NCBI GenBank assembly: GCA_946482545.1
Contig: CAMLRX010000055.1
Coordinates: 1-30,289 of the forward strand
DNA: 30,289 nt
Direction of reading: 5' to 3'
From: an uncultured Flavihumibacter sp.
GTDB taxonomy: Bacteria; Bacteroidota; Bacteroidia; Chitinophagales; Chitinophagaceae
Shown: piece after piece, positions 1 to 8,119 of the stretch
Layout of the letters: each line of letters starts with the position of its first letter
Position numbering within the stretch: position 1 is the stretch's first letter
The notes under the pieces: model-generated
The model's database searches: none
Seen by the model: only the letters and a program-made list of their open reading frames with translations
What the model was told of the DNA's origin: nothing
Made by a program: the position numbers and the translations under genes

Positions 1-519
1 GAAAACCTGGGCGAGGGAAAGTTGTATGGTGCGCAGGAAAATGATATTTTTTACTGGAAGGGCATCGCGTATGAGCGATCAGGGGATACCGAAAAAGCCA
101 TCAAATGTTTCAGAAAAGCCACAGATGGGATATCGGCGCCGGTACAGGCCATCTTCTACAACGACCCACAGCCGGATAAGATTTTGTACCAGGCTCTTTC
201 CTGGCTGAAGCTGGGCGAGAAAGAAAAAGCGGAGGCCATTCTGAGCAACCTGATAGATTTCGGGCTGAAACACATCAACGATAAGATCAACATCGATTAT
301 TTCGCGGTATCATTGCCGGACCTGCTGGTGTTTGATGCAGACCTCAATCTCAGGAACAGACTGCATTGCATTTACCTTCAGGGCCTTGGTTATCTGGGAC
401 TGGAAGCATACGAAACTGCGGAACAATGTTTCAATGAGGTACTTTCCGCCGACAGGAACCATTCAGGGGCTTTCGTACACCGGAATATGCTCCGTACATT
501 ATTACAAAAAGTTCAATAA
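1..519 (+). CDS. DUF5107-type TPR protein, C-terminal part (5' end outside window)
   Basis: The reading frame is already open at base 1 and runs 172 codons to a TAA, so the start lies upstream of the window; an internal TTG at 22 is not needed as a start. The fragment contains tetratricopeptide-like helices (residues 20-40, 60-80 and 125-150). It also carries the stretch IDYFAVSLPDLLVFDADLN followed by RNRLHC and GLGYLGL, which I recognise from the C-termini of large Bacteroidota proteins that begin with a DUF5107 domain and end in TPR repeats. Such proteins are often found in carbohydrate loci, but I know of no firm biochemical role that this fragment proves. The next gene starts 32 bp downstream on the same strand, so the two are probably co-transcribed. 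The family call is fairly confident; the function is unknown. Confidence 0.75.
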   Translation, partial: ENLGEGKLYGAQENDIFYWKGIAYERSGDTEKAIKCFRKATDGISAPVQAIFYNDPQPDKILYQALSWLKLGEKEKAEAILSNLIDFGLKHINDKINIDYFAVSLPDLLVFDADLNLRNRLHCIYLQGLGYLGLEAYETAEQCFNEVLSADRNHSGAFVHRNMLRTLLQKVQ

Positions 520-551
520 CAGGTTACGATCAAACCGCAGCACCACTTGCC

Positions 552-1922
552 ATGCCAGAAATGCTCCATGTTACTGAACCAGCTACTTCGCAAGACCTAC
601 GCGCCAGCCGTTACCGGCCAGGATATATTTTAGGCTTATCGTTCATATCCGCACTGGGCGGGTATTTGTTTGGGTTTGACTTTGCCGTTATTTCCGGTGC
701 GCTTCCGTTCCTTCAGCAGAAGTTCGGTTTAAACGCATATTGGGAGGGGTTCGCTACGGGGAGTCTCGCACTGGGGGCAATTATAGGTTGTTTGGCGGCG
801 GGACGTGTGGCGGACAAATATGGCCGCAGGCCGGGTTTGTTGCTTGCGGCCGCTATCTTCGCCCTCTCATCGCTCGCCATGGCGTTTGCGCCGGGAAGGG
901 ATTTTTTCATCGCTGCGCGTTGTTGTGCAGGCATCGGGGTAGGCATGGCTTCGCTGCTCTCACCTATGTATATAGCAGAAATCGCTCCACCACATTTAAG
1001 GGGAAGAATGGTGGCGGTAAACCAACTCACCATCGTTTTGGGCATACTGGCCACCAACCTGGTCAATTACAAGCTTCGTAACTATGGCGAAGATGCATGG
1101 CGGTGGATGTTCGGACTTGGCTTTGTGCCATCTGTACTTTTTTTTGCAGGTGCTTTGTGGTTACCTGAAAGCCCGAGGTGGCTGATCAGGGTTGGACGAA
1201 TGGATAAAGCGCTTTCCGTGTTGCAAAAAATAGGCGATGCCTCCTTCGCTGAAAATTCCGCCGGCCAGATACGTGCTTCACTTCATGGCCAGACAGCAGG
1301 CAGACTATCCGACGTGTTTGGAAAAAAAATACTTCCTGTAGTACTGGTAGGAATAGGCCTGGCAGTTTTCCAGCAGTTTTGTGGCATCAATACTGTTTTC
1401 AATTACGCGCCCAGGATATTCGAAAGCATTGGTGCCTCACAGGATGATCAGTTGCTGCAAACCGTATTCATCGGTGGCGTAAACCTTGTTTTCACAGTAT
1501 TGGCCATGCTGCTGGTAGATAAGCTTGGGCGAAAACCGCTCATGCTGATCGGCGCGCTTGCACTCGCGGTGCTCTATGTTGTAGTGGCGCAGTTGTTACA
1601 CCATCAGTCGGAACTGGTATCCTGGTTCCTGCTCGCTGCAATTGGCGTATATGCCATGTCGCTTGCACCGGTTACCTGGGTGCTTATCTCTGAAATATTT
1701 CCCAACAATGTTCGTGGACAGGCCTCCTCTATTGCTGTTGTGGTATTGTGGGCCGCTTATTTCATCATCGTGTTCACCTTCCCGGTCATGTTCGAGCGAT
1801 GGGGCGACCGTTGTTTTTACATTTACGCATTTGTATGCGCGGCAGGGTTTGTTTTTGTTTGGAAGAAGGTGCGGGAAACAAAGGGAAAGTCGTTGGAAGA
1901 ACTCGAAGAATTGACGAAATAA
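552..1922 (+). CDS. MFS sugar/H+ symporter (sugar porter family)
   Basis: This 456-residue inner-membrane protein has the hallmarks of the sugar porter family (XylE, AraE and GalP type). It has about twelve hydrophobic helices. The loop between helices 2 and 3 carries ADKYGRRPG, mirrored in the second half by DKLGRKP. PESPRWL lies at 205-211 after helix 6, QQFCGIN at 274-280 in helix 7, and EIFPNNVRG starts near 381 after helix 10. QQ-GIN and PESPRWL are typical of proton-coupled hexose or pentose importers. In this locus the likely cargo is galactose or another monosaccharide released in the periplasm, but specificity cannot be read from the sequence. The ATG at 552 gives a normal cytoplasmic N-terminus; another in-frame ATG follows at 561. 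It sits 32 bp after the DUF5107 gene. Confidence 0.93.
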   Translation: MPEMLHVTEPATSQDLRASRYRPGYILGLSFISALGGYLFGFDFAVISGALPFLQQKFGLNAYWEGFATGSLALGAIIGCLAAGRVADKYGRRPGLLLAAAIFALSSLAMAFAPGRDFFIAARCCAGIGVGMASLLSPMYIAEIAPPHLRGRMVAVNQLTIVLGILATNLVNYKLRNYGEDAWRWMFGLGFVPSVLFFAGALWLPESPRWLIRVGRMDKALSVLQKIGDASFAENSAGQIRASLHGQTAGRLSDVFGKKILPVVLVGIGLAVFQQFCGINTVFNYAPRIFESIGASQDDQLLQTVFIGGVNLVFTVLAMLLVDKLGRKPLMLIGALALAVLYVVVAQLLHHQSELVSWFLLAAIGVYAMSLAPVTWVLISEIFPNNVRGQASSIAVVVLWAAYFIIVFTFPVMFERWGDRCFYIYAFVCAAGFVFVWKKVRETKGKSLEELEELTK

Positions 1923-2026
1923 TGTTGGCCTGTGCATGTAGTTTCCCGTTAGAACATGCTTCCTTCCCTTTACCGAAAAGAGGATAGTCCATCGAATCCG
2001 GCGGATCATCCATTCATTCGCCATCC

Positions 2027-2136
2027 GGTAACGCTAAATTTGATACGCAACAACTCCTTCGTGCTTTAAGGTGGTTAACGCAATCTAAAAAAGCCATTAT
2101 GAACAACAGCATGCTAACCCGCTACTTGGCGTTACC
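2027..2136. repeat. Three copies of a GGT(T)AACGCnAA motif, possible operator array
   Basis: Two copies read on the plus strand, GGTAACGCTAA at 2027-2037 and GGTTAACGCAA at 2073-2083. One lies on the minus strand, GGTAACGCCAA, written TTGGCGTTACC at 2126-2136 on the plus strand. The first and third copies agree at ten of eleven positions. The first copy overlaps the candidate -7 element. The spacing (46 and 53 bp between left edges) and the mixed orientation do not by themselves prove a regulator site. A plausible reader is the AraC-type domain of the HTCS in this locus, but no matching copy is obvious upstream of susC. Confidence 0.3.
2035..2042 (+). promoter_or_regulatory. Candidate Bacteroidota -7 promoter element
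   Basis: TAAATTTG matches the TAnnTTTG consensus used by the primary sigma factor of Bacteroidota. No clear TTTG or TTG -33 element lies 19-21 bp upstream (the bases around 2011-2014 read CATT). The site is about 180 bp before the first GH2 gene, which would leave a long leader. An 8-bp match can occur by chance, so this is tentative. Confidence 0.3.
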
Positions 2137-2225
2137 TGGAGAAATGAACCGGACTATTTTAAAGTTGCCTGAGTAAAACGCTCAATATATCCCTGTCCTC
2201 ATCTTTTCAAGTTAATTCCTTAAGC

Positions 2226-5200
2226 ATGAAGTTATTTTATTCCCGCCTGCTGCCTCTGCTGATTATAATGCTCTGCGTTAAAATCAGCGCCCCGGTTGCC
2301 GCGCAGCATATCCCGCAAAATAAAGTCTGGACCCGTCCTCAGATTTTACCTGTTCCATCTTTTACAGCTGGCGTACCCGACCATGTGATGAGTTTAAACG
2401 GCACCTGGAAAATCAATACTGAACCGCCGGAAAAATTCTGGGAATTAAAGAACACAGGTTCCTGGAAAGATGTTCCTGTTCCGGCACAGGTTACCATGTT
2501 GGGGTTCAGGCCGCAACCAGAAAAAGAATTCGCCTACCACAAAAAGTTCCGTGTGCCCGCATCCTACAAAGGGAAGCGGATCGTGCTGCGCTTCGAAGGC
2601 GTTACAGGCCTGGCGCGGGCCTACGTAAATGGAAAGTTTGTAAAAGAGCATTTCGGCGGCTTTAATATCTGGACCTGCGACATCACCAACTTCGTAAAAC
2701 CCGGGCAGGAGGCGATACTTGCCATCGGGATTACCGAGCCGCTGGAAAAGAACGCATCTTCCAGCTTCGATGCGGGCGGTATCATCCGCAATGTTAAACT
2801 GATGGCCGTTCCCATATTTTCACTGTCCCGTTTTAATGTGGAAACCGACCTTGATGAAAATTACAAAGATGCCACCCTGAAAGTGTGGTGCAACGTACTG
2901 GCAGAAGCGGCCGATGAGGTGTCGCTGCGTTTTCGTTTGCTGGATCCTTCGGGAAAAAACGTAGCGCTTCCAGCGGCGGAGCAAAAGTTTCAGCAAGAGC
3001 AAATACTATCCTTCCCTGTAAAGAATCCCATAAAGTGGGATGCAGAACATCCTGAACTGTATGTGCTGCATATTGATATCATGAAGAATGGGAAGATGGA
3101 AGGAACCTACACCAAAAAGATAGGGTTCCGGGAAATCACAATGGCCGGAAAAGAAATGCGCATCAACGGAAAGCCCGTTAAACTGAGAGGGGCCGGCCGG
3201 TTTGACAGTGACCCCATTGTGGGAAGGTATCTTTCTGATGAAAAATCCCTGGAAGAGGTAAAGATGTTGAAAGCGGCCAACATGAACTTTGTAAGGCCTG
3301 CATGCTACGCGCCCACAGAAGCCTACCTTGATGCATGTGATTCCCTGGGTATTTATGTGGAAGCGGAGAACTCCGTAACATTTACAAAAGGTTCGCAGAA
3401 GGATACCAGTTTCAGTGGCATGTACCTCAGCCAGATGGCCGACCTTGTCGAAACAGTGCGCAGCCGGCCTTCCGTTATTATCTATGAACTGGCCAATGAA
3501 ACTTATTATGGCGTGAACATCGGGTTAACCTACCAGTACACAATAGCCGAAGATCCCACACGCCCCATCATCTACAGTTGGTCGCACAGTGTTCCCCCGG
3601 GTGAACCCTGGCCTTATCATATCTACAGTTACCATTACGCAGATTGGGATTCAGACCTGGGACGCGCGGGCGTTGCCGTGTTCAACTCCGAACCCACCCG
3701 ACCTTTGCCCGACAATATGCCGATCCTGCACGATGAATTTGCCCACGGCTCATCTTACTATCAGGCTTCCCTGGCAAGAGATCCGGGTATGCGCGATTTT
3801 TGGGGACACAGCATTAAAAAGTTCTGGGAGCGCATGTTTGTGACGGAGAACTGCCTCGGTGGCGCCATGTGGGCCGTGATCGATGACAATGGCTCTGGGG
3901 CCTGGGCCTTTGAATGGGGGGCCATAGACCTTTGGCGGAGGTTTCGCCCTGAATACTGGCATTTCAGAAAAGCCTATTCTCCTGTAAGGATCAATGAAAT
4001 GGAAAAGGTGGAATTTGATCCGGGGCAACCAGTTACCGTGCGTATAAAGAACTGGTACGACCATACGCCCCTCCACGAACTTACTGTGGAATGGTCAATG
4101 GGGCAGGAGAAAGGTAAGCTTACCGGCCCTGCCATACTTCCGCACGAATCGGGTGTAATCACCATCCCGGCTTTAAAAGCGCGTAAAGGAGATAAGCTTG
4201 CATTGCGGTTTACCGACCGGTACCAGCGGATAGTGGATGAATTTTTACTGGAAACGGCAACTTCTTCCATAAGCTTCAGTGGCCCTGCAGGAAAGCAGCC
4301 CTCCGTGCAGCATGTGAACGGAACACTAAGCGTAAAAGGGGAGCGGTTTGAAATAGCATTCGACACTACAACAGGGATGATTACCGAAGGTGTGATCGCG
4401 GGAAAAAGCATCCTGAAAGGTGGCCCATACCTTAACCTGGAAGGAGGTGTAAAACTCAACAACTGGCAACTCAGACAAATGAGCTGGCTACCGGCTGATA
4501 GCAATCGTGTGGTGGTAACAATCAAAGGTTCCTACGATTCAGTAGATGTTACGTACGATATCAGCATCGACGGTACCGGACTGCTCACCACAGAATATAC
4601 ACTGGATAAATTCAAACTGCCCGCTCCTTTACCCTATAAGATTCCATGGAACAACCAAAGCGCCGGAGGATATGACGAGGTGGGAATAACTTACCTGCTG
4701 AGCGAAGCTGTTGACAGGGTGGAGTGGAAACGAAAAGGCATCTGGTCCGTGTACCCCGAAGACCATATCGGGAGAACAGCAGGCATCGCCTACCGGTACA
4801 CCAGCCATCCGATACAACAATTCGGGAAGAACCCCGGAAGACCCTGGCGGGATGATGAAAGGGATTTCAGTGTTTTCGGACAATACGATATCGGGGGAAG
4901 AGGAACCAACGATTTCAGAAGCAACAAAGAAGACATCATCTATGCTTTAGTCATGGCCGGGAAAAACGGTACGCAGGTAAAGGTGGAAGGTGTACGCCCC
5001 ATGGCAGTAAGGCTGGAAGCTTTGCAGGATTCATTATTGTTCATTGATGATGGTGATGCAGGCATAAAATACGGCGGAACATGGACCACACAAATTGACA
5101 ATAAGCACTTTATCGGAAACATGGAACGCAGAAGCCAGGGTGATGGCGATTTTATTGAATATACTTTTAACGGAACAGCCGTGGCATGGATAGGAACCAA

Positions 5201-5597
5201 AGGTCCGATGTTCGGCTCGGCTGATGTTTATATTGATGGTAAACTGGAAACAGCAGGTCTTTCATTATTTGGCAGGGGGGCAGCACCTGGTCCGGGCAAC
5301 GTGCTGTTCAGCAAAGAAGGTATGAAAGATGGGCAGCATACTATCCGTATTGTAGGTAAAGCCGCTGCGCAACGTTTTGGCCGTCCCGGGCAGTCAGCTT
5401 CCTCCACACCCAGGGTGAGTATTCCTTTCGATGCTTTCCAGGTTTGGCGTGGTGAACAAAAAGGTAAGGTTAAACTGGTAATGAATAACTTGTGGAACCA
5501 CACCAAAATGGGGCTGGGTAATTACATGAAAGAGCCCGTGCTGCCAGGACTGAAATTCAGGGATTATGTTCAGTTCAGACTAATTGAAGGGCTTTGA
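2226..5597 (+). CDS. Secreted GH2 glycoside hydrolase with LacZ-like and carbohydrate-binding-like C-terminal modules
   Basis: The 1123-residue protein begins with a signal peptide (about residues 1-27, ending APVAAQ), so it is exported, probably to the periplasm. The order of modules is GH2 sugar-binding jelly roll (about 55-195), Ig-like domain (about 200-305) and a TIM barrel from about 312 to 600. In the barrel, ELANE places the acid/base at Glu425 and HDEF places the nucleophile at Glu504. From about 698 to 905 there is a beta-sandwich resembling the LacZ small-chain domain, including VEWKRKG near 832. From about 941 to 1085 there is a jelly-roll-like module (starts DDGDAGIKYGG, ends VSIPFDAFQV) of the kind often attached to extracellular enzymes. 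The likely activity is beta-galactosidase or a related exo-beta-glycosidase. Specificity is not certain, because GH2 also contains glucuronidases, mannosidases and arabinosidases. The GH35 gene follows after 29 bp. Confidence 0.85.
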   Translation: MKLFYSRLLPLLIIMLCVKISAPVAAQHIPQNKVWTRPQILPVPSFTAGVPDHVMSLNGTWKINTEPPEKFWELKNTGSWKDVPVPAQVTMLGFRPQPEKEFAYHKKFRVPASYKGKRIVLRFEGVTGLARAYVNGKFVKEHFGGFNIWTCDITNFVKPGQEAILAIGITEPLEKNASSSFDAGGIIRNVKLMAVPIFSLSRFNVETDLDENYKDATLKVWCNVLAEAADEVSLRFRLLDPSGKNVALPAAEQKFQQEQILSFPVKNPIKWDAEHPELYVLHIDIMKNGKMEGTYTKKIGFREITMAGKEMRINGKPVKLRGAGRFDSDPIVGRYLSDEKSLEEVKMLKAANMNFVRPACYAPTEAYLDACDSLGIYVEAENSVTFTKGSQKDTSFSGMYLSQMADLVETVRSRPSVIIYELANETYYGVNIGLTYQYTIAEDPTRPIIYSWSHSVPPGEPWPYHIYSYHYADWDSDLGRAGVAVFNSEPTRPLPDNMPILHDEFAHGSSYYQASLARDPGMRDFWGHSIKKFWERMFVTENCLGGAMWAVIDDNGSGAWAFEWGAIDLWRRFRPEYWHFRKAYSPVRINEMEKVEFDPGQPVTVRIKNWYDHTPLHELTVEWSMGQEKGKLTGPAILPHESGVITIPALKARKGDKLALRFTDRYQRIVDEFLLETATSSISFSGPAGKQPSVQHVNGTLSVKGERFEIAFDTTTGMITEGVIAGKSILKGGPYLNLEGGVKLNNWQLRQMSWLPADSNRVVVTIKGSYDSVDVTYDISIDGTGLLTTEYTLDKFKLPAPLPYKIPWNNQSAGGYDEVGITYLLSEAVDRVEWKRKGIWSVYPEDHIGRTAGIAYRYTSHPIQQFGKNPGRPWRDDERDFSVFGQYDIGGRGTNDFRSNKEDIIYALVMAGKNGTQVKVEGVRPMAVRLEALQDSLLFIDDGDAGIKYGGTWTTQIDNKHFIGNMERRSQGDGDFIEYTFNGTAVAWIGTKGPMFGSADVYIDGKLETAGLSLFGRGAAPGPGNVLFSKEGMKDGQHTIRIVGKAAAQRFGRPGQSASSTPRVSIPFDAFQVWRGEQKGKVKLVMNNLWNHTKMGLGNYMKEPVLPGLKFRDYVQFRLIEGL

Positions 5598-5626
5598 TGC
5601 CACAGGTTTATTAAAACGATACCGCG

Positions 5627-8059
5627 ATGAGAATTTTATTTTTTGTTTTAGGATGGTGCTTTTCCGCTCAACTTATGGCACAGCAGGTTTATGAGATCAA
5701 TGCGGCTGTGAAAGCACCTGCTGTTTATTCCGGGCACTTAAAGTTGGGAGGCAGCAACGGGAAGGGCGATAAAATCAGTGTGAACAACTATTTCATGTCT
5801 ATGAACGATAAGCCGTTCATTCCTGTTACCGGCGAGTTCCACTTTTCGAGGTATCCAAAGCAATACTGGGACGAATCCATCAAAAAGATGAAAGCTGGTG
5901 GTATAACGGTAATCCCTACCTATATTTTCTGGAACCTGCATGAAGAGGAAGAATCTGAATTCGTTTGGACGGGCGACAAGGATGTACGTGCATTTGTTGA
6001 ATTGTGCAGGGCGAACGATATGCAGGTTATCGTACGGATAGGCCCGTTCTGCCATGGTGAAATAAGGAACGGCGGTCTTCCCGACTGGTTGCTGGCGAAG
6101 CCCCTCAATATCCGCATGAATGATCCCATGTATCTTTCTTATGTAGAACGTTTGTACAGGGAAATAGGCAACCAGTTGAAAGGACTGTATTTTAAGGACA
6201 ATGGCCCCATCATTGGGGTGCAACTGGAAAACGAATACCAGCACAGCGCCGCGCCATGGGGAATTACCTATCCCGGTCAGGCGCATGATTTCACAGCATC
6301 TGAAAGGGACAGAGCTGTTACCCACGAAGGCGTGGCCGTATCCACAGAAGAGAATCCCTATACAGCATTGGGGAACGACCACATGAAAGTATTAAAATCG
6401 CTGGCGGAAAAAGCTGGGATCATCGCACCGCTGTACACTGCCACCGGCTGGGGGAACGCAGCCATCATTCCCAATGAATCGCTGCCCGTTACCGCAGCTT
6501 ACGCCTACCCGTTCTGGACGCCAAAACGGGACCATTCGCCTTTCTTTCTTTACAAGGATATGCACAAAAATCCCGATTATGCTCCCGTGCGCTACAAACC
6601 CGAAGACTATCCTGCACTGCCCGCTGAACTGGGTTCTGGGATAAGTCTGGTGTACCAAAGGCGCCCACTAGTGGTGCACCAGAGTTTCGACGCGATGGTG
6701 AACAGGTGTCTCGGCAGCGGCGCCAACGGGGTAGGCTATTATATGTTCCATGGCGGTTCAACCCCCAGAGGGAAACATAATTTTATGAACGATGAGGCTT
6801 ACGGACTCAATAAAATCTCTTACGAATACCAGGGCCCTATCGGGGAATATGGCCAGGTGCGCGAAGGGTTCCACCGCCTGAAATTGCTGCATTTCTTCCT
6901 GAAAGATTTCGGCGAACGCCTGGCGCCCATGACAGTTGTACTTCCCGAGAATGCCGCCACACTGAAACCGGAGGATACAAAACAACTGCGTTATGCCGTG
7001 CGGATCAGCGGAAACAGTGGTTTTCTTTTTCTGAATAATTTCCAGGACGATACCGCGATGCTGGACCAACAGCAGATCCAGGTTAGGATAAAGACGCCAG
7101 ATGGAAGTCTTACGTTACCAGAGAAAGGAGGTTTCGATCTCCAGAGCGGTGAAAACCTTATCCTGCCTTTCAACTTCAGTTTAAACGGGGCGCACCTTAA
7201 TTATGCCACCGCACAACTGCTGATGAAGTCAGACGATGATCGTCCCTATTATGTTTTTTTCGCACCCCGGGGAATCACTCCTGAATTCTCCTTCGCTCCG
7301 GGAACCCGCATCAGCGGGGGAAAAGGGGTGAGCACGGAAAAAAACGCAAAGCGGGTAATGGTAAGGTGTTCACAACCCGAAACTGAATTTTCTGTTACGG
7401 CCGGAGGAAAAACCACGAAAGTGCTGGTGATTGATAAGTCGCGCGCGCTTAACGCATACATTGTTGCCATCAACGGAAAGAAGAGCCTGGTATTTTCGGA
7501 TGCGCTGGTGCTTCAGGATGGGGATGCTTTGAAACTGCTGCGCGACTCCATGCCTGCAACTGATCTTGACATATACCCCAATTCAGGTTACATTAAAACA
7601 ACGGCGCACGGTACACTTACTAGCGTTAACAGGCATTCGCTTTTTAAGTCTTACCGGATTACCATGCCCGATTTTACGATGGAAACAAAGGCAAATGGTG
7701 TAAGTTCCAGAAAGTTCTCTGTAGCGTTACCAGATCAACTTCCGGATGGCGTGAATGATGTATTGCTGAATGTTGATTATACTGGCGATACTGGGATGGC
7801 TTTCGCAGATGGTACACTGGTTGCGGACCATTTCTACAATGGCCCTTCCTGGCAGATTGGGCTGCGGAAGTTCCTGACAGGAAGAACGGCCCCCAAAGAG
7901 ATGGTGTTTTATTTCAGGCCGATGGAAAAGGACGCGAGTTACCTGCTGGACCTGCAGGCTTTTCCGCAGTATATACCTGATTTCGGCACAGCAAAATCCT
8001 TTCTTAAAATCCGCGGCTTTTCGTTTATCCCGCAATACACGAATACTGTAAGATTTTAA
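5627..8059 (+). CDS. Secreted GH35 beta-galactosidase
   Basis: The 810-residue protein has a signal peptide (about residues 1-19, ending LMAQ). Its catalytic TIM barrel spans about 62-400. It carries the GH35 landmarks PVTGEFHFSRYP (starting at 66), IVRIGPFCHGEIRNGGLPDW, and the acid/base motif QLENEYQ with Glu203. By position the nucleophile is Glu334 in LPAELGSG, followed by GYYMFHGGS, which corresponds to the usual FHGGTNFG. Beta-sandwich regions fill residues 420-810. GH35 enzymes are retaining exo-beta-galactosidases, so this one probably trims terminal galactose from imported galacto-oligosaccharides. At 810 residues it is longer than many bacterial GH35 enzymes. The sequence around the proposed nucleophile differs from the commonest TE-W-GW context, so that assignment is less certain than the family. 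It lies in a three-gene enzyme block. Confidence 0.92.
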   Translation: MRILFFVLGWCFSAQLMAQQVYEINAAVKAPAVYSGHLKLGGSNGKGDKISVNNYFMSMNDKPFIPVTGEFHFSRYPKQYWDESIKKMKAGGITVIPTYIFWNLHEEEESEFVWTGDKDVRAFVELCRANDMQVIVRIGPFCHGEIRNGGLPDWLLAKPLNIRMNDPMYLSYVERLYREIGNQLKGLYFKDNGPIIGVQLENEYQHSAAPWGITYPGQAHDFTASERDRAVTHEGVAVSTEENPYTALGNDHMKVLKSLAEKAGIIAPLYTATGWGNAAIIPNESLPVTAAYAYPFWTPKRDHSPFFLYKDMHKNPDYAPVRYKPEDYPALPAELGSGISLVYQRRPLVVHQSFDAMVNRCLGSGANGVGYYMFHGGSTPRGKHNFMNDEAYGLNKISYEYQGPIGEYGQVREGFHRLKLLHFFLKDFGERLAPMTVVLPENAATLKPEDTKQLRYAVRISGNSGFLFLNNFQDDTAMLDQQQIQVRIKTPDGSLTLPEKGGFDLQSGENLILPFNFSLNGAHLNYATAQLLMKSDDDRPYYVFFAPRGITPEFSFAPGTRISGGKGVSTEKNAKRVMVRCSQPETEFSVTAGGKTTKVLVIDKSRALNAYIVAINGKKSLVFSDALVLQDGDALKLLRDSMPATDLDIYPNSGYIKTTAHGTLTSVNRHSLFKSYRITMPDFTMETKANGVSSRKFSVALPDQLPDGVNDVLLNVDYTGDTGMAFADGTLVADHFYNGPSWQIGLRKFLTGRTAPKEMVFYFRPMEKDASYLLDLQAFPQYIPDFGTAKSFLKIRGFSFIPQYTNTVRF

Positions 8060-8119
8060 TACCGTGAAACTATCGGACAGTCAAACCCTTAACGTATGCT
8101 AACACCCAATGCTTCTACC

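Larger units (their letters stand above)
1923..2225. other. 303-bp intergenic region before the first GH2 gene
   Basis: No convincing gene is seen here. Just after the transporter stop there is a weak 6-bp inverted repeat, GCATGT (1934-1939) with ACATGC (1954-1959), separated by 14 nt and without a clear T-run, so it is at most a poor terminator. Further on there is a match to the Bacteroidota -7 element at 2035-2042 and three related copies of an 11-bp motif (see separate entries). A 25-codon ATG-started frame runs from 2099 to 2176, extendable upstream without a stop to 1988, but it has no recognisable homology. The length and content suit the promoter and untranslated leader of the enzyme block that starts at 2226. 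Confidence 0.6.

Noticed and set aside
1934..1959. Terminator after the sugar porter gene
   Set aside because: The GCATGT/ACATGC repeat is only six base pairs with a 14-nt loop and is not followed by a T-run.
5738..6382. A 214-codon minus-strand frame inside the GH35 gene
   Set aside because: It is antisense to the catalytic barrel of an intact enzyme gene and has no recognisable domain or upstream signals.
8096..8119. Upstream ATG as the start of the second GH2 gene
   Set aside because: It adds eight polar residues in front of a good export signal; the ATG at 8120 fits an exported enzyme better, although the upstream start cannot be excluded.
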